64,000 bases of DNA from Halomonas sp. QHL1 (GTDB taxonomy: Bacteria > Pseudomonadota > Gammaproteobacteria > Pseudomonadales > Halomonadaceae): contig NZ_MINL01000001.1 in NCBI RefSeq assembly GCF_001882345.1, forward strand, positions 1-64,000, written 5' to 3'. A program made the translations under genes and the position numbers. The notes beneath the pieces are model-generated. The model was not told where the DNA came from. It saw only the letters and a list, made by a program, of their open reading frames with translations, and searched no databases. Below, piece after piece: positions 1-8,568 of this stretch. Numbering within the stretch: the stretch's first letter is position 1; each line of letters begins with the position of its first letter.

Positions 1-1
1 T

Positions 2-340
2 GTCATTGCGAGGAGCGCAGCGACGCGGCAATCTCGGCCTGCGGTGGCAGCTAACCCCGAGATTGCTTCACTGCGTTCGCAATGACAAAACCGAGATCGC
101 CACGCTTCGCTCGCGATGACACCCGCTTGTCATTGCGAGTAGCGCAGCGACGCGGCAATCTCGGCCTGCGGAGGCAGCTAACCCCGAGATTGCTTCACTG
201 CGCTCGCAATGACAAAAGCGAGATCGCCACGCTTCGCTCGCGATGACACCTACTTGTCATTGCGAGGAGCGCAGCGACGCGGCAATCTCGGCCTGCGGTG
301 GCAGCTAACCCCGAGATTGCTTCACTGCGTTCGCAATGAC
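2..340. repeat. Tandem array of three palindromic repeats
   Basis: Three copies of an 85-bp imperfect palindrome lie at 2-86, 129-213 and 256-340, with a 127-bp period. Each opens with GTCATTGCGA and closes with its complement TCGCAATGAC. Inside are a second pair of arms (GGCAATCTC / GAGATTGC), so each copy can fold into a long hairpin. The 42-bp linkers carry a degenerate half copy ending in GCGATGAC. The array stops just short of the chemoreceptor stop codon. The same family recurs at 8093-8273, 9696-9998, 10489-11007 and 39956-40096. It is intergenic everywhere in this window and behaves like a REP/MITE-type repeat. Confidence 0.9.
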
Positions 341-380
341 AAAACCGAGATCGCCACGCTTCGCTCGCAATGACGAAACA

Positions 381-1991
381 TCAAAAATCGCTGTGCTGGT
401 GGGCTTCTCGCGGGGCAGGTGAAGAGGCGGGTAAACTTGCATGCCCAGCGCTCTGGTTAATGCGGAAGTGGGCAACCAGTTGGCGCAACTGGGCGCTGAG
501 CTGTGCAAGCGCTTGGGTGGCGTGGTTACTTTCTTGCACCAGGCTGGCATTCTGCTGGGTCATTTGATCCATTTGCGTTACCGCCTGGTTAACCTGCTCA
601 ATGCCGCTGCTCTGCTCGATGGTGGCGGCAGAGATTTCCTGAACCAGGGTGCTGAGCTGTTTGATATCATCGACCATGCCATTGATCACATCGCCGGTGT
701 CACGCACTTGACGGCTGCCTTCCATTACTTTGCTATCTGACGCTTCGATCAAGGTTTTGATCTCTTGCGCCGCGGAGGCTGAACGGCTGGCTAGTTGACG
801 AACCTCATTGGCAACGACGGCAAAGCCGCGCCCTTGCTCGCCAGCGCGAGCAGCTTCCACCGAGGCGTTCAGTGCCAAGATATTGGTTTGGAAGGCGATG
901 CCATCAATGGTGTTAACGATGCTGCTCATCTGCGTAGCGCTTTCGTTAATCGTCGCCATGGTGGTGATGACCGTCGACATAGAGTCACTGCCGCGCTGTG
1001 CGCTGTCGGCCGCTCGGGTGGCAAGCGTACGCGCATGATCCGTGTGTTCGGCATTTTGCTTAACTGTGGCGGTAAGCTGTTCCATACTGGAGGCCGTTTC
1101 AGCCAACGCAGCCGCCTGCTGTTCGGTACGTGTGGAAAGCTCTTCGTTAACCCCCACAATCTGCTCTACACCACTATTAACCTGATCTGCCCCGTGGTGA
1201 ATATCGCCAATGGTATGGGCCAGGGTTTCACGCATGCGATTGATATTAAACAGTAAGCTCTCCTGATCTTTCGCCGAAAGCTGGGTTGCCTGAGTGAGAT
1301 CTCCGTCAGCGATATTACGCACCACGCTGGCGGCGTAACGTGGGTCACCGCCTAAACGACGAGAAACATCACGAATAACCCAGCCCATTAGCAGCGTTAC
1401 CGGAAGGCCAATGATCAGCAGAATCACGATCGAGCGAATCAAACCGTCAATAAAGGCAGCGTTAATATCATCGACATACACGCCTGTTGCCAGAGACCAA
1501 CCCCACTCGGGAAGGTGCGCTACATAACTGGTTTTCGGTAGCTGTTCATCGCCACCCGCGCGGGTAGAGTAGTAGCCAACGTGGCCTCCGCCTGATTGGG
1601 CGACACGCAGTAACTCCGGGTATAGCGCCATACCGCTGGCGTCTAGATAGTCGGTCATGTCAGTGCCGGGTACGCGGCTGGGGTGGGAAATAACCAGTAA
1701 GTCATCATTGAAAGAGAAAATATATTCGCCTGCCCCAAAGCTAACGCTAGACATATTGTCGATGGCGCGCTGCTGGGCTTCTTCAAGGCTGAGTTCACCG
1801 GCGTCTACCCGTTCCTGCAGGGCTTTAATTTGGTTTTGTACGCTTTCGACCACGTACTGAATACTGTCGCGGCGTTCGTCCTCAATCGTTTGGCGGTTCT
1901 CAAGGGCTAGCCAACCCACCAAGAGCAGCATAGCTAACCAGATGAGGCCCAGCGTTCCCCAGAGTTTTTGTGTGGTTGTTAAACGAGTCAT
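381..1991 (-). CDS. Methyl-accepting chemotaxis protein, Cache sensor
   Basis: A 536-residue chemoreceptor that would signal ligand binding to CheA/CheW. A first membrane helix lies at about residues 8-29. It is followed by a periplasmic single-Cache-type domain of about 155 residues containing motifs such as [10 protein letters not shown] and the [12 protein letters not shown] segment. A second helix lies at about 188-208, then HAMP, and the cytoplasmic MA hairpin with the conserved tip ([19 protein letters not shown]). The start is preceded by AAGGAAAATC. Unlike the two receptors at 24355 and 26689 it has no PAS domain and no tryptophan-containing C-terminal pentapeptide; it ends in HSDF. 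The ligand cannot be told from sequence; single-Cache domains often bind small organic acids. It is not in an operon: the upstream gene is divergent and the 3' side is a repeat array. Confidence 0.93.
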   Translation of the reverse strand: MTRLTTTQKLWGTLGLIWLAMLLLVGWLALENRQTIEDERRDSIQYVVESVQNQIKALQERVDAGELSLEEAQQRAIDNMSSVSFGAGEYIFSFNDDLLVISHPSRVPGTDMTDYLDASGMALYPELLRVAQSGGGHVGYYSTRAGGDEQLPKTSYVAHLPEWGWSLATGVYVDDINAAFIDGLIRSIVILLIIGLPVTLLMGWVIRDVSRRLGGDPRYAASVVRNIADGDLTQATQLSAKDQESLLFNINRMRETLAHTIGDIHHGADQVNSGVEQIVGVNEELSTRTEQQAAALAETASSMEQLTATVKQNAEHTDHARTLATRAADSAQRGSDSMSTVITTMATINESATQMSSIVNTIDGIAFQTNILALNASVEAARAGEQGRGFAVVANEVRQLASRSASAAQEIKTLIEASDSKVMEGSRQVRDTGDVINGMVDDIKQLSTLVQEISAATIEQSSGIEQVNQAVTQMDQMTQQNASLVQESNHATQALAQLSAQLRQLVAHFRINQSAGHASLPASSPAPREAHQHSDF

Positions 1992-2215
1992 GATTTTCCT
2001 TTTTTTGTAATTAAGTAGTTCTGATCTTATTTCATTGCTATCGGCCTAAATAAAATAAAGATTAATGAATCTCTCATCAATGCTGTTTGGCCTATCACTC
2101 TTATTTTGCGAATAGGAGTATCTTATATTCTAAAATAGTCTAAATATAGAACTTAAAATACACTATGCTGTCTTCATATCATGAGAATGACATTTCCACC
2201 CCATGGGAGGCAGCG

Positions 2216-3082
2216 ATGCAACGCCCAATCGTTACGCACTTTTTTGATGAGCCCACGAACACCTTTAGCTATGTCGTTCAAGATCCTGACAGCCGTGCCT
2301 GCGCGATCATAGATTCAGTGCTCGACTTTGATTATGCCGCTGGGCGAACCGACGTGCAGTCCGCTGACAATATCATCGCCTTTATTCGCGAATACGATCT
2401 CGATGTTGTCTGGATTTTGGAGACCCATGTACATGCCGACCACCTCTCGGCAGCGCCATACCTGCATGAGCAGTTAGGCGGTAAAACGGGCATTGGTGCC
2501 AACATAGTGAAGGTCCAGGAGATATTCGGTAAGGCGTTCAATGCCGGTAGCGAGTTTGCTCGGGATGGTAGCCAATTTGATGCGCTGTTCGAAGAAGGGG
2601 ATACGTTCTCCGTTGGCCAGTTACAGGGCTATGTGCTGCACACCCCAGGGCATACGCCCGCCTGTTTAACCTACGTAGTGGGCGATGCTGCCTTTGTAGG
2701 CGATACGCTGTTTATGCCGGATTATGGCACCGCGCGGTGTGACTTTCCGGGCGGCGATGCGCGCACCCTTTATCACTCTATTCAAAAAGTGTTGGCGCTT
2801 CCCGAGCAGACGCGGCTGTTCTTATGCCACGACTATAAAGCCCCTGGCCGCGATACCTTTCAGCATGAAACCAGCGTGGCGGAACAGCGCAGTGAGAATG
2901 TCCATGTTCATGAAGGTATCAGCGAAGACGAGTTTGTGAAGATGCGTACCGAGCGCGACGCCACCTTAGGCATGCCAAAGCTCATTATTCCTTCGGTGCA
3001 GGTCAATATGCGGGCGGGGGAGCTGCCTCCGGCGGAAGAGAATGGCACCGTCTATCTCAAAGTGCCGATTAATTTTTTCTAA
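2216..3082 (+). CDS. MBL-fold hydrolase, probable persulfide dioxygenase
   Basis: A 288-residue metallo-beta-lactamase-fold protein of the ETHE1/Blh type, expected to oxidise glutathione persulfide to sulfite in the cytoplasm. The metal motif HVHADH is at residues 71-76. Further ligand motifs follow in GHTPACLTYVVGDAAFVGDT and in LCHDY. The start at 2216 is preferred over an ATG at 2165 because GGGAGG sits 5 nt upstream and family members begin at this point. Upstream is an AT-rich stretch with a TTCTA/TAGAA dyad (2128-2151) that could be an operator, but no ArsR/BigR-type regulator is next to it. Two YeeE/YedE transport genes follow, an arrangement common in sulfide/persulfide detoxification loci. 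The function is well supported by family; the exact substrate is inference. Confidence 0.85.
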   Translation: MQRPIVTHFFDEPTNTFSYVVQDPDSRACAIIDSVLDFDYAAGRTDVQSADNIIAFIREYDLDVVWILETHVHADHLSAAPYLHEQLGGKTGIGANIVKVQEIFGKAFNAGSEFARDGSQFDALFEEGDTFSVGQLQGYVLHTPGHTPACLTYVVGDAAFVGDTLFMPDYGTARCDFPGGDARTLYHSIQKVLALPEQTRLFLCHDYKAPGRDTFQHETSVAEQRSENVHVHEGISEDEFVKMRTERDATLGMPKLIIPSVQVNMRAGELPPAEENGTVYLKVPINFF

Positions 3083-3086
3083 GGAG

Positions 3087-3218
3087 CCTCTGTTTAACGT
3101 TATGAGCGCAGGCCAGACAAGGCAAAAATCAACGAAAAAGCGGAGTTTACAGGTTGTAAATGAGCATTTTGAGGCGATTTTTAACGCCGTATGGCCAAGC
3201 GCAATAGTTAATCAGAGG
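3087..3218. repeat. 132-bp long imperfect palindrome, MITE/REP-like
   Basis: The ends are inverted repeats (CCTCTG at 3087-3092, CAGAGG at 3213-3218). The arms pair imperfectly along almost the whole element. The centre is a strong hairpin in which TTTACA and TGTAAA flank a 2-base loop, within longer arms rich in AAAGCGGAG / GAGCATTTT. It fills the gap between the hydrolase and the first YeeE gene and codes for nothing credible. It is a different family from the GTCATTGCGA repeats. Elements of this general look are scattered in gammaproteobacterial intergenic regions; transcribed, it would form a stable stem that could attenuate or stabilise the mRNA. Confidence 0.7.
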
Positions 3219-3255
3219 TTTCCGAACGGTTTAAGTGCGAGTTGAGGAGTAATCT

Positions 3256-3723
3256 GTGGATTGGACAGCAGGCTTACAAGGGCTGGTTGGGGGTGTATTG
3301 ATCGGGCTTTCCGCTACCTGGCTGATGGCAACGCTGGGGCGTATCGCAGGTATCAGTGGCATCGTGGGCAACTTGATAACCCAACGCCCCAAGGGCGATA
3401 GCGCTTGGCGAGTGGCTTTTCTGTTAGGGCTGATTAGCGGCCCGCTTTTGCTTATGGCGTTAGGTGGTGGTTTAGGCAACGTTGCCGAAAGCCCTGGTGA
3501 GGTGATTGGCGCACCAGTGGGAGGCGTAGGGTTAATGCTAGTGGCGGGGCTGCTAGTGGGCGTAGGCACGGGGCTGGGCAGTGGCTGTACCAGCGGCCAT
3601 GGCGTATGCGGGCTGGCGCGATTGGCGCCACGCTCCATGGCGGCCACAGGTATGTTTTTAGTGACGGCGCTAGTGACCGTTTATATCTCGCGCCACTTGC
3701 TAGGCCTAGGCGGTGGAGTATGA
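3256..3723 (+). CDS. YeeE/YedE family protein, first half (PmpA-like)
   Basis: A 155-residue membrane protein with about four hydrophobic helices, half the size of full-length YeeE. It carries the family signature GSGCTSGHGVCGLARL near residue 112, whose cysteines are thought to guide thiosulfate or another sulfane-sulfur species through the channel. It uses a GTG start with GAGGAG 6 nt upstream. It overlaps the next gene by 4 bases (ATGA), so the two halves are translationally coupled and probably assemble as a pair. Location after a persulfide dioxygenase and before thiosulfate dehydrogenase genes supports a role in sulfur-compound uptake. The exact substrate and direction are not shown by the sequence. 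Confidence 0.85.
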   Translation: MDWTAGLQGLVGGVLIGLSATWLMATLGRIAGISGIVGNLITQRPKGDSAWRVAFLLGLISGPLLLMALGGGLGNVAESPGEVIGAPVGGVGLMLVAGLLVGVGTGLGSGCTSGHGVCGLARLAPRSMAATGMFLVTALVTVYISRHLLGLGGGV

Positions 3724-4151
3724 GTCAGTCAAACAAGAGCAGTTGGATGAAAACAGCGGCAGGCTATGCGGCGGGGCTACTTTTCGGCATTGGCCTGGCT
3801 GTTTCAGGCATGACCGACCCCGCACGAGTAGTGGGGTTTCTAGACGTGGCGGGCGCCTGGGATCCAACGTTGATGTTCGTATTGGGCGGGGCCGTCGTCA
3901 CCACCTTTATTGGCTATCGACTGGTATTCAAGCGTACTGCTCCACTGTTGGGTGGCGTCTTTCAGTTGCCGACCAAACGTGAGTTAGACGCGAAGTTGTT
4001 AGGAGGCGCTGCCCTGTTCGGCATCGGCTGGGGGCTTTCCGGCTACTGCCCAGGGCCAGCGATTGCCTCCATCGGCGGTCTTTCCTTACCGCTATTGGCC
4101 ATGCTGGTGACAATGGTGTTGGGGTGGTTCGCCGCTAAGCGTCTCGCCTAG
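3720..4151 (+). CDS. YeeE/YedE family protein, second half (PmpB-like)
   Basis: A 143-residue membrane protein, second half of the YeeE/YedE pair. The N-terminal GLLFGIGLAVSGMTDPARVVGFLDV and the later GWGLSGYCPGPAI segment are the family hallmarks; the cysteine in the latter is the counterpart of the CTSGHG cysteine in the partner. The ATG at 3720 overlaps the upstream stop codon; a longer in-frame reading from 3606 would run inside the partner gene and is rejected. A strong terminator follows (4184-4217), so persulfide dioxygenase, PmpA and PmpB probably form one transcription unit separate from the two-component system. Confidence 0.85.
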   Translation: MSQSNKSSWMKTAAGYAAGLLFGIGLAVSGMTDPARVVGFLDVAGAWDPTLMFVLGGAVVTTFIGYRLVFKRTAPLLGGVFQLPTKRELDAKLLGGAALFGIGWGLSGYCPGPAIASIGGLSLPLLAMLVTMVLGWFAAKRLA

Positions 4152-4183
4152 CCATTCGTTCTTATTCGGCGATTGCGATGCCT

Positions 4184-4217
4184 ACGCCCTTGCCATCACG
4201 GCAAGGGCGTTTTTATT
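4184..4217 (+). terminator. Rho-independent terminator after pmpB-like gene
   Basis: A perfect 11-bp stem (ACGCCCTTGCC / GGCAAGGGCGT) with a 5-base loop, followed by TTTTATTT. It separates the sulfur-transport genes from the two-component system. Confidence 0.9.
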
Positions 4218-4278
4218 TGTCTTAACGCTGGGTTAATGCCCGTCAGCCATGCTGATGGGTAATAAATAGGAAACCGCT

Positions 4279-4980
4279 ATGCACGTCTTGTTGATTGAAG
4301 ATGACCCGCTGGTTGCTTCGGGTATTCGCGCTGGATTAATGACCTTCGATTTTGTAGTCGAGCACGTCTCCACGATGAACGCTGCCCGTCAGGCGATGCG
4401 AACGGTGGCCAGTGATGTGGTCATTCTTGATCGCGGATTGCCCGATGGTGATGGTCTTCAATTGCTGGCCGAGTGGCGTGAGCAGGGCAACGACGTTCCC
4501 GTGCTGGTGTTAACAGCTAGGGATGCGGTTCGTGACCGGGTGGATGGACTGCAGGGTGGTGCCGATGACTATCTGGTGAAACCTTTCGACTTAGATGAGT
4601 TGGTAGCGCGATTGCACGCATTGTTACGCCGTGTAGCAGGGCGCAGCAGCGGCCTGATTGCCCACGGCGCACTCTGCTTAGATCCAACGGCTCGGGAGGT
4701 CTACATCGATGAACAGCTGATTATGCTGTCTCGCCGGGAGCTGGTGCTGCTTGAAACCTTCCTGCAGTCGCCGCGCAGCGTCCTTTCAGCGGACCAGCTC
4801 AAAGATAGCCTTTACGGTATGAACGACGATGTGGAGAGCAATGCGCTGAATGTGCATATCCACCACCTGCGCCGCAAGCTGGGCAGCGGCGTGATTGAAA
4901 CTGTGCGCGGGCTTGGCTATCGGTTGGGCAAACCCGAAGCGGTACATGCGGCCGGTACGCCCTATAAGGGGCAGCTATGA
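4279..4980 (+). CDS. Response regulator, OmpR/PhoB family (QseB/TctD-like)
   Basis: A 233-residue response regulator. The receiver domain (1-115) has the acidic pair EDD at 7-9, the phospho-acceptor Asp51 in VVILDRGLPD, the threonine of VLTARD and the lysine of VKPFDLDEL. The DNA-binding winged helix (about 125-222) has the usual ALNVHIHHLRRKL recognition helix and the ETVRGLGYRL wing. The sensor kinase gene follows with a 4-base ATGA overlap, so the two are a cognate pair. Immediately downstream are the tsdBA cytochrome genes on the same strand, 28 bp after the kinase. That makes control of thiosulfate/tetrathionate metabolism the most economical guess, but no binding site was identified. 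Confidence 0.93.
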   Translation: MHVLLIEDDPLVASGIRAGLMTFDFVVEHVSTMNAARQAMRTVASDVVILDRGLPDGDGLQLLAEWREQGNDVPVLVLTARDAVRDRVDGLQGGADDYLVKPFDLDELVARLHALLRRVAGRSSGLIAHGALCLDPTAREVYIDEQLIMLSRRELVLLETFLQSPRSVLSADQLKDSLYGMNDDVESNALNVHIHHLRRKLGSGVIETVRGLGYRLGKPEAVHAAGTPYKGQL

Positions 4981-6296
4981 GTTTACGTGCGCGTTTGCTG
5001 CTGACTCTGGGATTAACGCTGGCACTGCTCTGGGGTGTGGCGGCGGCGTGGCTGATGCGTGACTTGGAAGAGAAATTTGTAGACACCCTGGATCAGCGCT
5101 TAGCGCAGTCGGCAAGAATGGTGGCGGGGTTAGTCCTGCAGCTGCCGTTTGACGTATGGGAGGATGCCGAGCACGCGGTGCTGTCTATTCCACCCATTGA
5201 GGGGCTGGCCTGCCAAGTGCACTCGCCCCAAGGTGAGATCATGGCGCGTACCCATGCCGACATGGACGCTATTCTCGCCCCGGGAGAGGGCGGCCACACT
5301 TATCGCCAAGCAGGCGACGTGACCTGGCGGGTATTTACCTACGAGCGCGCTGGCATCGTGATTACTACCGCTGATCGTATGGATGAGCGCGATATGCTGC
5401 TCAGCGGCGTTATACGCATGACCGTGGTGCCCTTTATCGTAGCGCTGGTAGGCAGCATGTTTGCGCTCTGGCTGGGGGTTTGGCGTGGCTTAGCACCGCT
5501 AACACGACTGCGCGAATCGCTGGCCAATCGCCACCCTGATGCGCTGGCCCCGGTTGCCACCTACGGCCTACCCAAAGAGATTCGTCCGCTAATTGAAACC
5601 CTAAACACACTTCTTGCGCGTGTGCAGCAAACCATTATCCGCGAACAGCGCTTTACCAACGATGCCGCCCACGAACTGCGCACACCGCTGACTGCGATTA
5701 AAACCCACCTGCAAGTGGCCCGCCGGGTCGAAGGTCAAGCCGCAATAACATCCCTCAACTATGCTGAAGAGGGCGTGGTGCGGTTGAGTTCAACCCTTGA
5801 TCAACTGCTCACGCTGGCCCGCGTAGAGGGGCGTGTGCGCTTTGATGATGGTGAGGCTAGCCGCGTCGCAGATGTGGCCAAACACGCCCTGGCGGATAGC
5901 CAACACGACAAATCAGCCCGCTTTATAGTCCCGCCCCACTGGCCTGATGTTGCCCTTGCGATGCCCCGCGAACTGGCCATCACCGCGCTGCGTAATTTGC
6001 TCGATAACGCTATTAGCCATGGGCCAGCCGACACCCCCGTTACCTTCGATGCGCAGTGGGAGCCAGGGGAGCGTCATCTTACCTTTAGCGTTAGCGACCA
6101 AGGCCCAGGTGTTGATGGCGCGACGCTGGAGCAATTAACCCAACGATTCTGGCGCGCCAGTAAACAGCAGGGCAGTGGACTAGGGCTAGCCATTGTGGCT
6201 GCTATCGCCGAACGCTTTGGTGGCGAAGTGACCTTTGCCAGTCCTGCTGAAGGTGGTTTTGCCGCCCGCCTGGTGGTGCCAGTGGCGGGTAGCTAA
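4977..6296 (+). CDS. Sensor histidine kinase (QseC/TctE-like)
   Basis: A 439-residue inner-membrane kinase. Membrane helices lie at about 7-27 and 147-168 and enclose a periplasmic sensor domain of about 120 residues without recognisable fold. The HisKA motif places the phospho-histidine at residue 232 (DAAHELRTPL). The catalytic domain shows the N box (NLLDNAISHG), the G1 box (DQGPGVD) and the G2 box (GSGLGLAIV). Translational coupling to the regulator at 4279 makes them partners. The stop is 28 bp before tsdB, suggesting one operon. The stimulus is unknown; the context suggests thiosulfate, tetrathionate or a redox cue. Confidence 0.93.
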   Translation: MSLRARLLLTLGLTLALLWGVAAAWLMRDLEEKFVDTLDQRLAQSARMVAGLVLQLPFDVWEDAEHAVLSIPPIEGLACQVHSPQGEIMARTHADMDAILAPGEGGHTYRQAGDVTWRVFTYERAGIVITTADRMDERDMLLSGVIRMTVVPFIVALVGSMFALWLGVWRGLAPLTRLRESLANRHPDALAPVATYGLPKEIRPLIETLNTLLARVQQTIIREQRFTNDAAHELRTPLTAIKTHLQVARRVEGQAAITSLNYAEEGVVRLSSTLDQLLTLARVEGRVRFDDGEASRVADVAKHALADSQHDKSARFIVPPHWPDVALAMPRELAITALRNLLDNAISHGPADTPVTFDAQWEPGERHLTFSVSDQGPGVDGATLEQLTQRFWRASKQQGSGLGLAIVAAIAERFGGEVTFASPAEGGFAARLVVPVAGS

Positions 6297-6323
6297 CAAC
6301 GATAACGCAAGGGAGAAACCGAT

Positions 6324-6989
6324 ATGAATAAAAAATGCTTAAGCAGGTTTGGCTTGTTGATCGGGGTCAGCCTGGTCACAGGAGGCGCACTGGCGCAGCA
6401 GGGTGACGCAGAGCGAGGCCAGGCTGCAGCGACTACCTGCATAGCCTGTCACCAGGCCGATGGCAGCGGTATGAATGTGCCCAACGGTGAGTCATGGCCG
6501 CGCTTAGCTGGTCTGAATGCCGACTATATCGCCAAGCAGTTGCACGACTTTAAAGCCGGGCAGCGCCAAAACGCGACCATGATGACATTTGCCAATATGC
6601 TTGACGACCAGCAAATAGCCGATGTTGCCGAATACTATAGCCAAATGCCGCTATCGCCGGGGCAAGGCGGCGATGAGGCCGACGAAGCTCTGTTAGCGCG
6701 TGGTCAGCAGCTTGCCGAACGTGGCGATTGGAACGCCTACATCGTTTCCTGCCAAAGCTGCCACGGGCCTGGTGGTACAGGCGTTGGCAGCACCTTCCCA
6801 GGTGTCGCCAGCCAGCATGCTGGCTATATCAGCGCTCAGTTGACGGCGTGGAAAAACGAGACGCGCAGCAACGACCCACAGAATCTCATGGGGGCCATTG
6901 CCAAACGTATGAGCGATAACGACATTCAGGCCGTGTCTGCCTGGTACGCCACGCAGCCCGGTTCAGAAGAACAGGAGACAGCACAATGA
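6324..6989 (+). CDS. tsdB: Diheme cytochrome c, c4-like, TsdB
   Basis: A 221-residue periplasmic cytochrome with a signal peptide ending near GGALAQQ (about residue 25). Two heme c sites are visible: CIACH at 39-43 and CQSCH at 143-147, one in each of two similar halves, as in cytochrome c4 and TsdB. The gene ends in a 4-base overlap with tsdA. TsdB is the natural electron acceptor that withdraws electrons from TsdA during thiosulfate oxidation and passes them toward the respiratory chain. A general cytochrome c4 role is the alternative, but the coupled tsdA makes TsdB the better name. The ribosome-binding site AGGGAGAAAC is 5 nt upstream of the start. Confidence 0.82.
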   Translation: MNKKCLSRFGLLIGVSLVTGGALAQQGDAERGQAAATTCIACHQADGSGMNVPNGESWPRLAGLNADYIAKQLHDFKAGQRQNATMMTFANMLDDQQIADVAEYYSQMPLSPGQGGDEADEALLARGQQLAERGDWNAYIVSCQSCHGPGGTGVGSTFPGVASQHAGYISAQLTAWKNETRSNDPQNLMGAIAKRMSDNDIQAVSAWYATQPGSEEQETAQ

Positions 6990-8002
6990 CCACCTGTCGT
7001 CGCCCCCTCGTCATAGCGCTGACCGGCTGCTCGCTTGCGTTCGGGGCCGTTTATGCAGCCACGGTTTTTGCCCAGCCAGAAGAGCGCCCAGATGCCGCGC
7101 TGAATATGCTTGTTCACGAGCCCCCCACAATGGAAGACCTTGAGAATTCCGAACTTCATCCGGAGCTGAAAAAAGTCATCCGCTATGGTCACGATCTGTT
7201 CACCAATACGCAGCAGTTGCGTGGTGAGAACGTGTTCAATGATATGAACTGCTCGAGTTGCCATTTGGGCGAAGGGCGGGTGCCGTTCAGCGCGCCGGTG
7301 TGGGCCGCGGCCATCACGCTGCCGGATTTCCGTGGTAAAAACCAGCATGTGAATAACCTGGAAGAGCGTATCGCAGGCTGCTTTGCTTACTCCATGAACG
7401 GCGTACCACCGGAGTATGGCAGCGATGAAATGCTGGCGCTAAGCGCCTACCATCAGTGGCTGGCCACCGGTGCGCCAATGTATCCAGACAAACCGATCTA
7501 TGGGCGCGGCTTCCCCGCGCCGGATGAGCCAACTGAAGAGCCCGACTACGCTAGAGGCGAAGCGGCTTACCAGGAAAACTGTTCGGTATGTCATCAGGAG
7601 GATGGCTCGGGCCACTATGAAAACGGCGAATACGTATTTCCAGCCCCCTGGGGCGACGGCTCTAATAATTGGGGAGCGGGAATCGCGCGAGTAGAAACCA
7701 TGGCGGGCTTTATTTACCAAAACATGCCGCTTGGTCAGCCGCGGTCACTCAGCGATCAAGACACCTGGGATATTGCATACTACATAAGCAGCCAGGAGCG
7801 CCCCCAAGACCCCCGCTACACGGGCGATGTCGCCGAGACGGCCGAGCGATTTGGCCCAACCTTCCATAACCGCTCACTGTACGGGCAAACCCGCGAACAC
7901 GACGGCCACGTACTCGGTGACCACGACAACTTCGGGGAGAAGGGCGACATTAAACCCTGGAACGTCGGCATGCCGCGGTTTGAAAACCTTTCCGAGGAGT
8001 AA
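6986..8002 (+). CDS. tsdA: Thiosulfate dehydrogenase (tetrathionate-forming), TsdA
   Basis: A 338-residue periplasmic diheme cytochrome that couples two thiosulfates to tetrathionate, in principle reversibly. After an N-terminal signal segment (to about residue 29) come CSSCH at 89-93 (active-site heme) and CSVCH at 199-203. Cys132 in RIAGCFAYSMNG matches the unusual distal cysteine ligand of the TsdA active-site heme. The methionine of YQNMPLG fits the distal ligand of the second heme. The length and these ligands separate it from ordinary c-type cytochromes and from SoxA. It overlaps tsdB by 4 bases. No SoxXABYZ gene is present in the window, so this would be a tetrathionate route. A repeat array follows the stop codon. 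Confidence 0.87.
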   Translation: MTTCRRPLVIALTGCSLAFGAVYAATVFAQPEERPDAALNMLVHEPPTMEDLENSELHPELKKVIRYGHDLFTNTQQLRGENVFNDMNCSSCHLGEGRVPFSAPVWAAAITLPDFRGKNQHVNNLEERIAGCFAYSMNGVPPEYGSDEMLALSAYHQWLATGAPMYPDKPIYGRGFPAPDEPTEEPDYARGEAAYQENCSVCHQEDGSGHYENGEYVFPAPWGDGSNNWGAGIARVETMAGFIYQNMPLGQPRSLSDQDTWDIAYYISSQERPQDPRYTGDVAETAERFGPTFHNRSLYGQTREHDGHVLGDHDNFGEKGDIKPWNVGMPRFENLSEE

Positions 8003-8092
8003 TGCCGTTCACGATATGTGATTGTGAAGAGCTTTCATGTTTGTCATTGCAATGAGCTTTCTATGTTTGTCATTGAGAGGAGCCCACTTTAT

Positions 8093-8273
8093 GTCATTGC
8101 GAGGAGCTTGCGACGAAGCAATCTTTACTAGCGGTGGTGGCACAAAACCCAGATCGCCGCGCTTCGCTCGCGATGACACACCCCACTTGTCATTGCGAGG
8201 AGCGCAGCGACGCGGCAATCTTAAGCTGCGGTGGCGATTAACCCCGAGATTGCTTCACTTCGCTCGCAATGAC
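8093..8273. repeat. Two palindromic repeat copies flanking side of the IS
   Basis: One copy at 8093-8177 belongs to a subfamily with GAGCTTGCGACGAAGC and one at 8189-8273 to the GAGCGCAGCGACGCGG subfamily seen at 1-340. Degenerate half copies precede them at about 8041-8090 (GTCATTGCAATGAGC, GTCATTGAGAGGAGC). A third copy begins about 8299 (ATGTCATTGCG) and is cut by the insertion sequence. Translating these repeats gives strings such as SLRGAQRRGN, which are not real proteins. Confidence 0.88.
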
Positions 8274-8325
8274 AGAGGGGCCGCAATGCCATCACCTATG
8301 TCATTGCGTATAGGGACTCCTCCCC

Positions 8326-8568
8326 GGTTGCAAGCGACGATGATGAACAACATAAGCCGATGCGTGCGTATAGTCGGTCTCTTAATGGGGACGCTATCCC
8401 CTGACCCTGATGAACGTCGCGCACCTACTCTCCTCAACGAGGCGTAGGCTTTTTCAGCCATCGCAATGATCAGGTTTCGAGAAGGTCGGTCTGACCTGTT
8501 ATTCATCGATCGTTGCCCGGCAACAAGGTCGTCGCCTTTCGGCGTTTAGACGCTGATGGGGCTACCGC
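8326..8568 (-). ncRNA. Candidate IS-encoded guide (seeker/bridge) RNA region
   Basis: Non-coding tail of the IS1111-type element, downstream of the transposase on the same strand, which is where this group encodes its guide RNA. Read on the minus strand it can form several hairpins: CGCC-GAAA-GGCG, GTTGC-CGG-GCAAC, AGGTC/GACCT, GGCT-GAAA-AGCC, CCTAC/GTAGG with a 15-base loop, and GGGGA/TCCCC. It contains TCATTGCGA (8461-8469, minus strand), identical to 9 bases across the insertion site. It also contains CTATACGCA (8365-8373), identical to the junction at 8305-8313. The RNA boundaries are not determined; this is inference from position and matches. Confidence 0.5.

Noticed and set aside
2..340. 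CRISPR array
   Set aside because: Repeats are 85 bp, palindromic and long, and the linkers are themselves similar to each other. No cas genes are present.
795..1256. Plus-strand frames inside the chemoreceptor genes
   Set aside because: They are antisense shadows of the strongly biased MA domain coding sequence; similar shadows appear opposite the receptors at 24355 and 26689.
2165..2215. Upstream ATG for the persulfide dioxygenase
   Set aside because: It has no ribosome-binding site; GGGAGG precedes the ATG at 2216 and the family starts there.
3042..3245. Open frame of 67 codons between the hydrolase and YeeE genes
   Set aside because: It is produced by the long palindrome at 3087-3218; the peptide is basic, without family resemblance, and overlaps the hydrolase end.
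3606..3719. Longer N terminus for the second YeeE half
   Set aside because: It would lie wholly inside the first half-gene; the ATGA overlap start at 3720 gives a normal membrane protein start.
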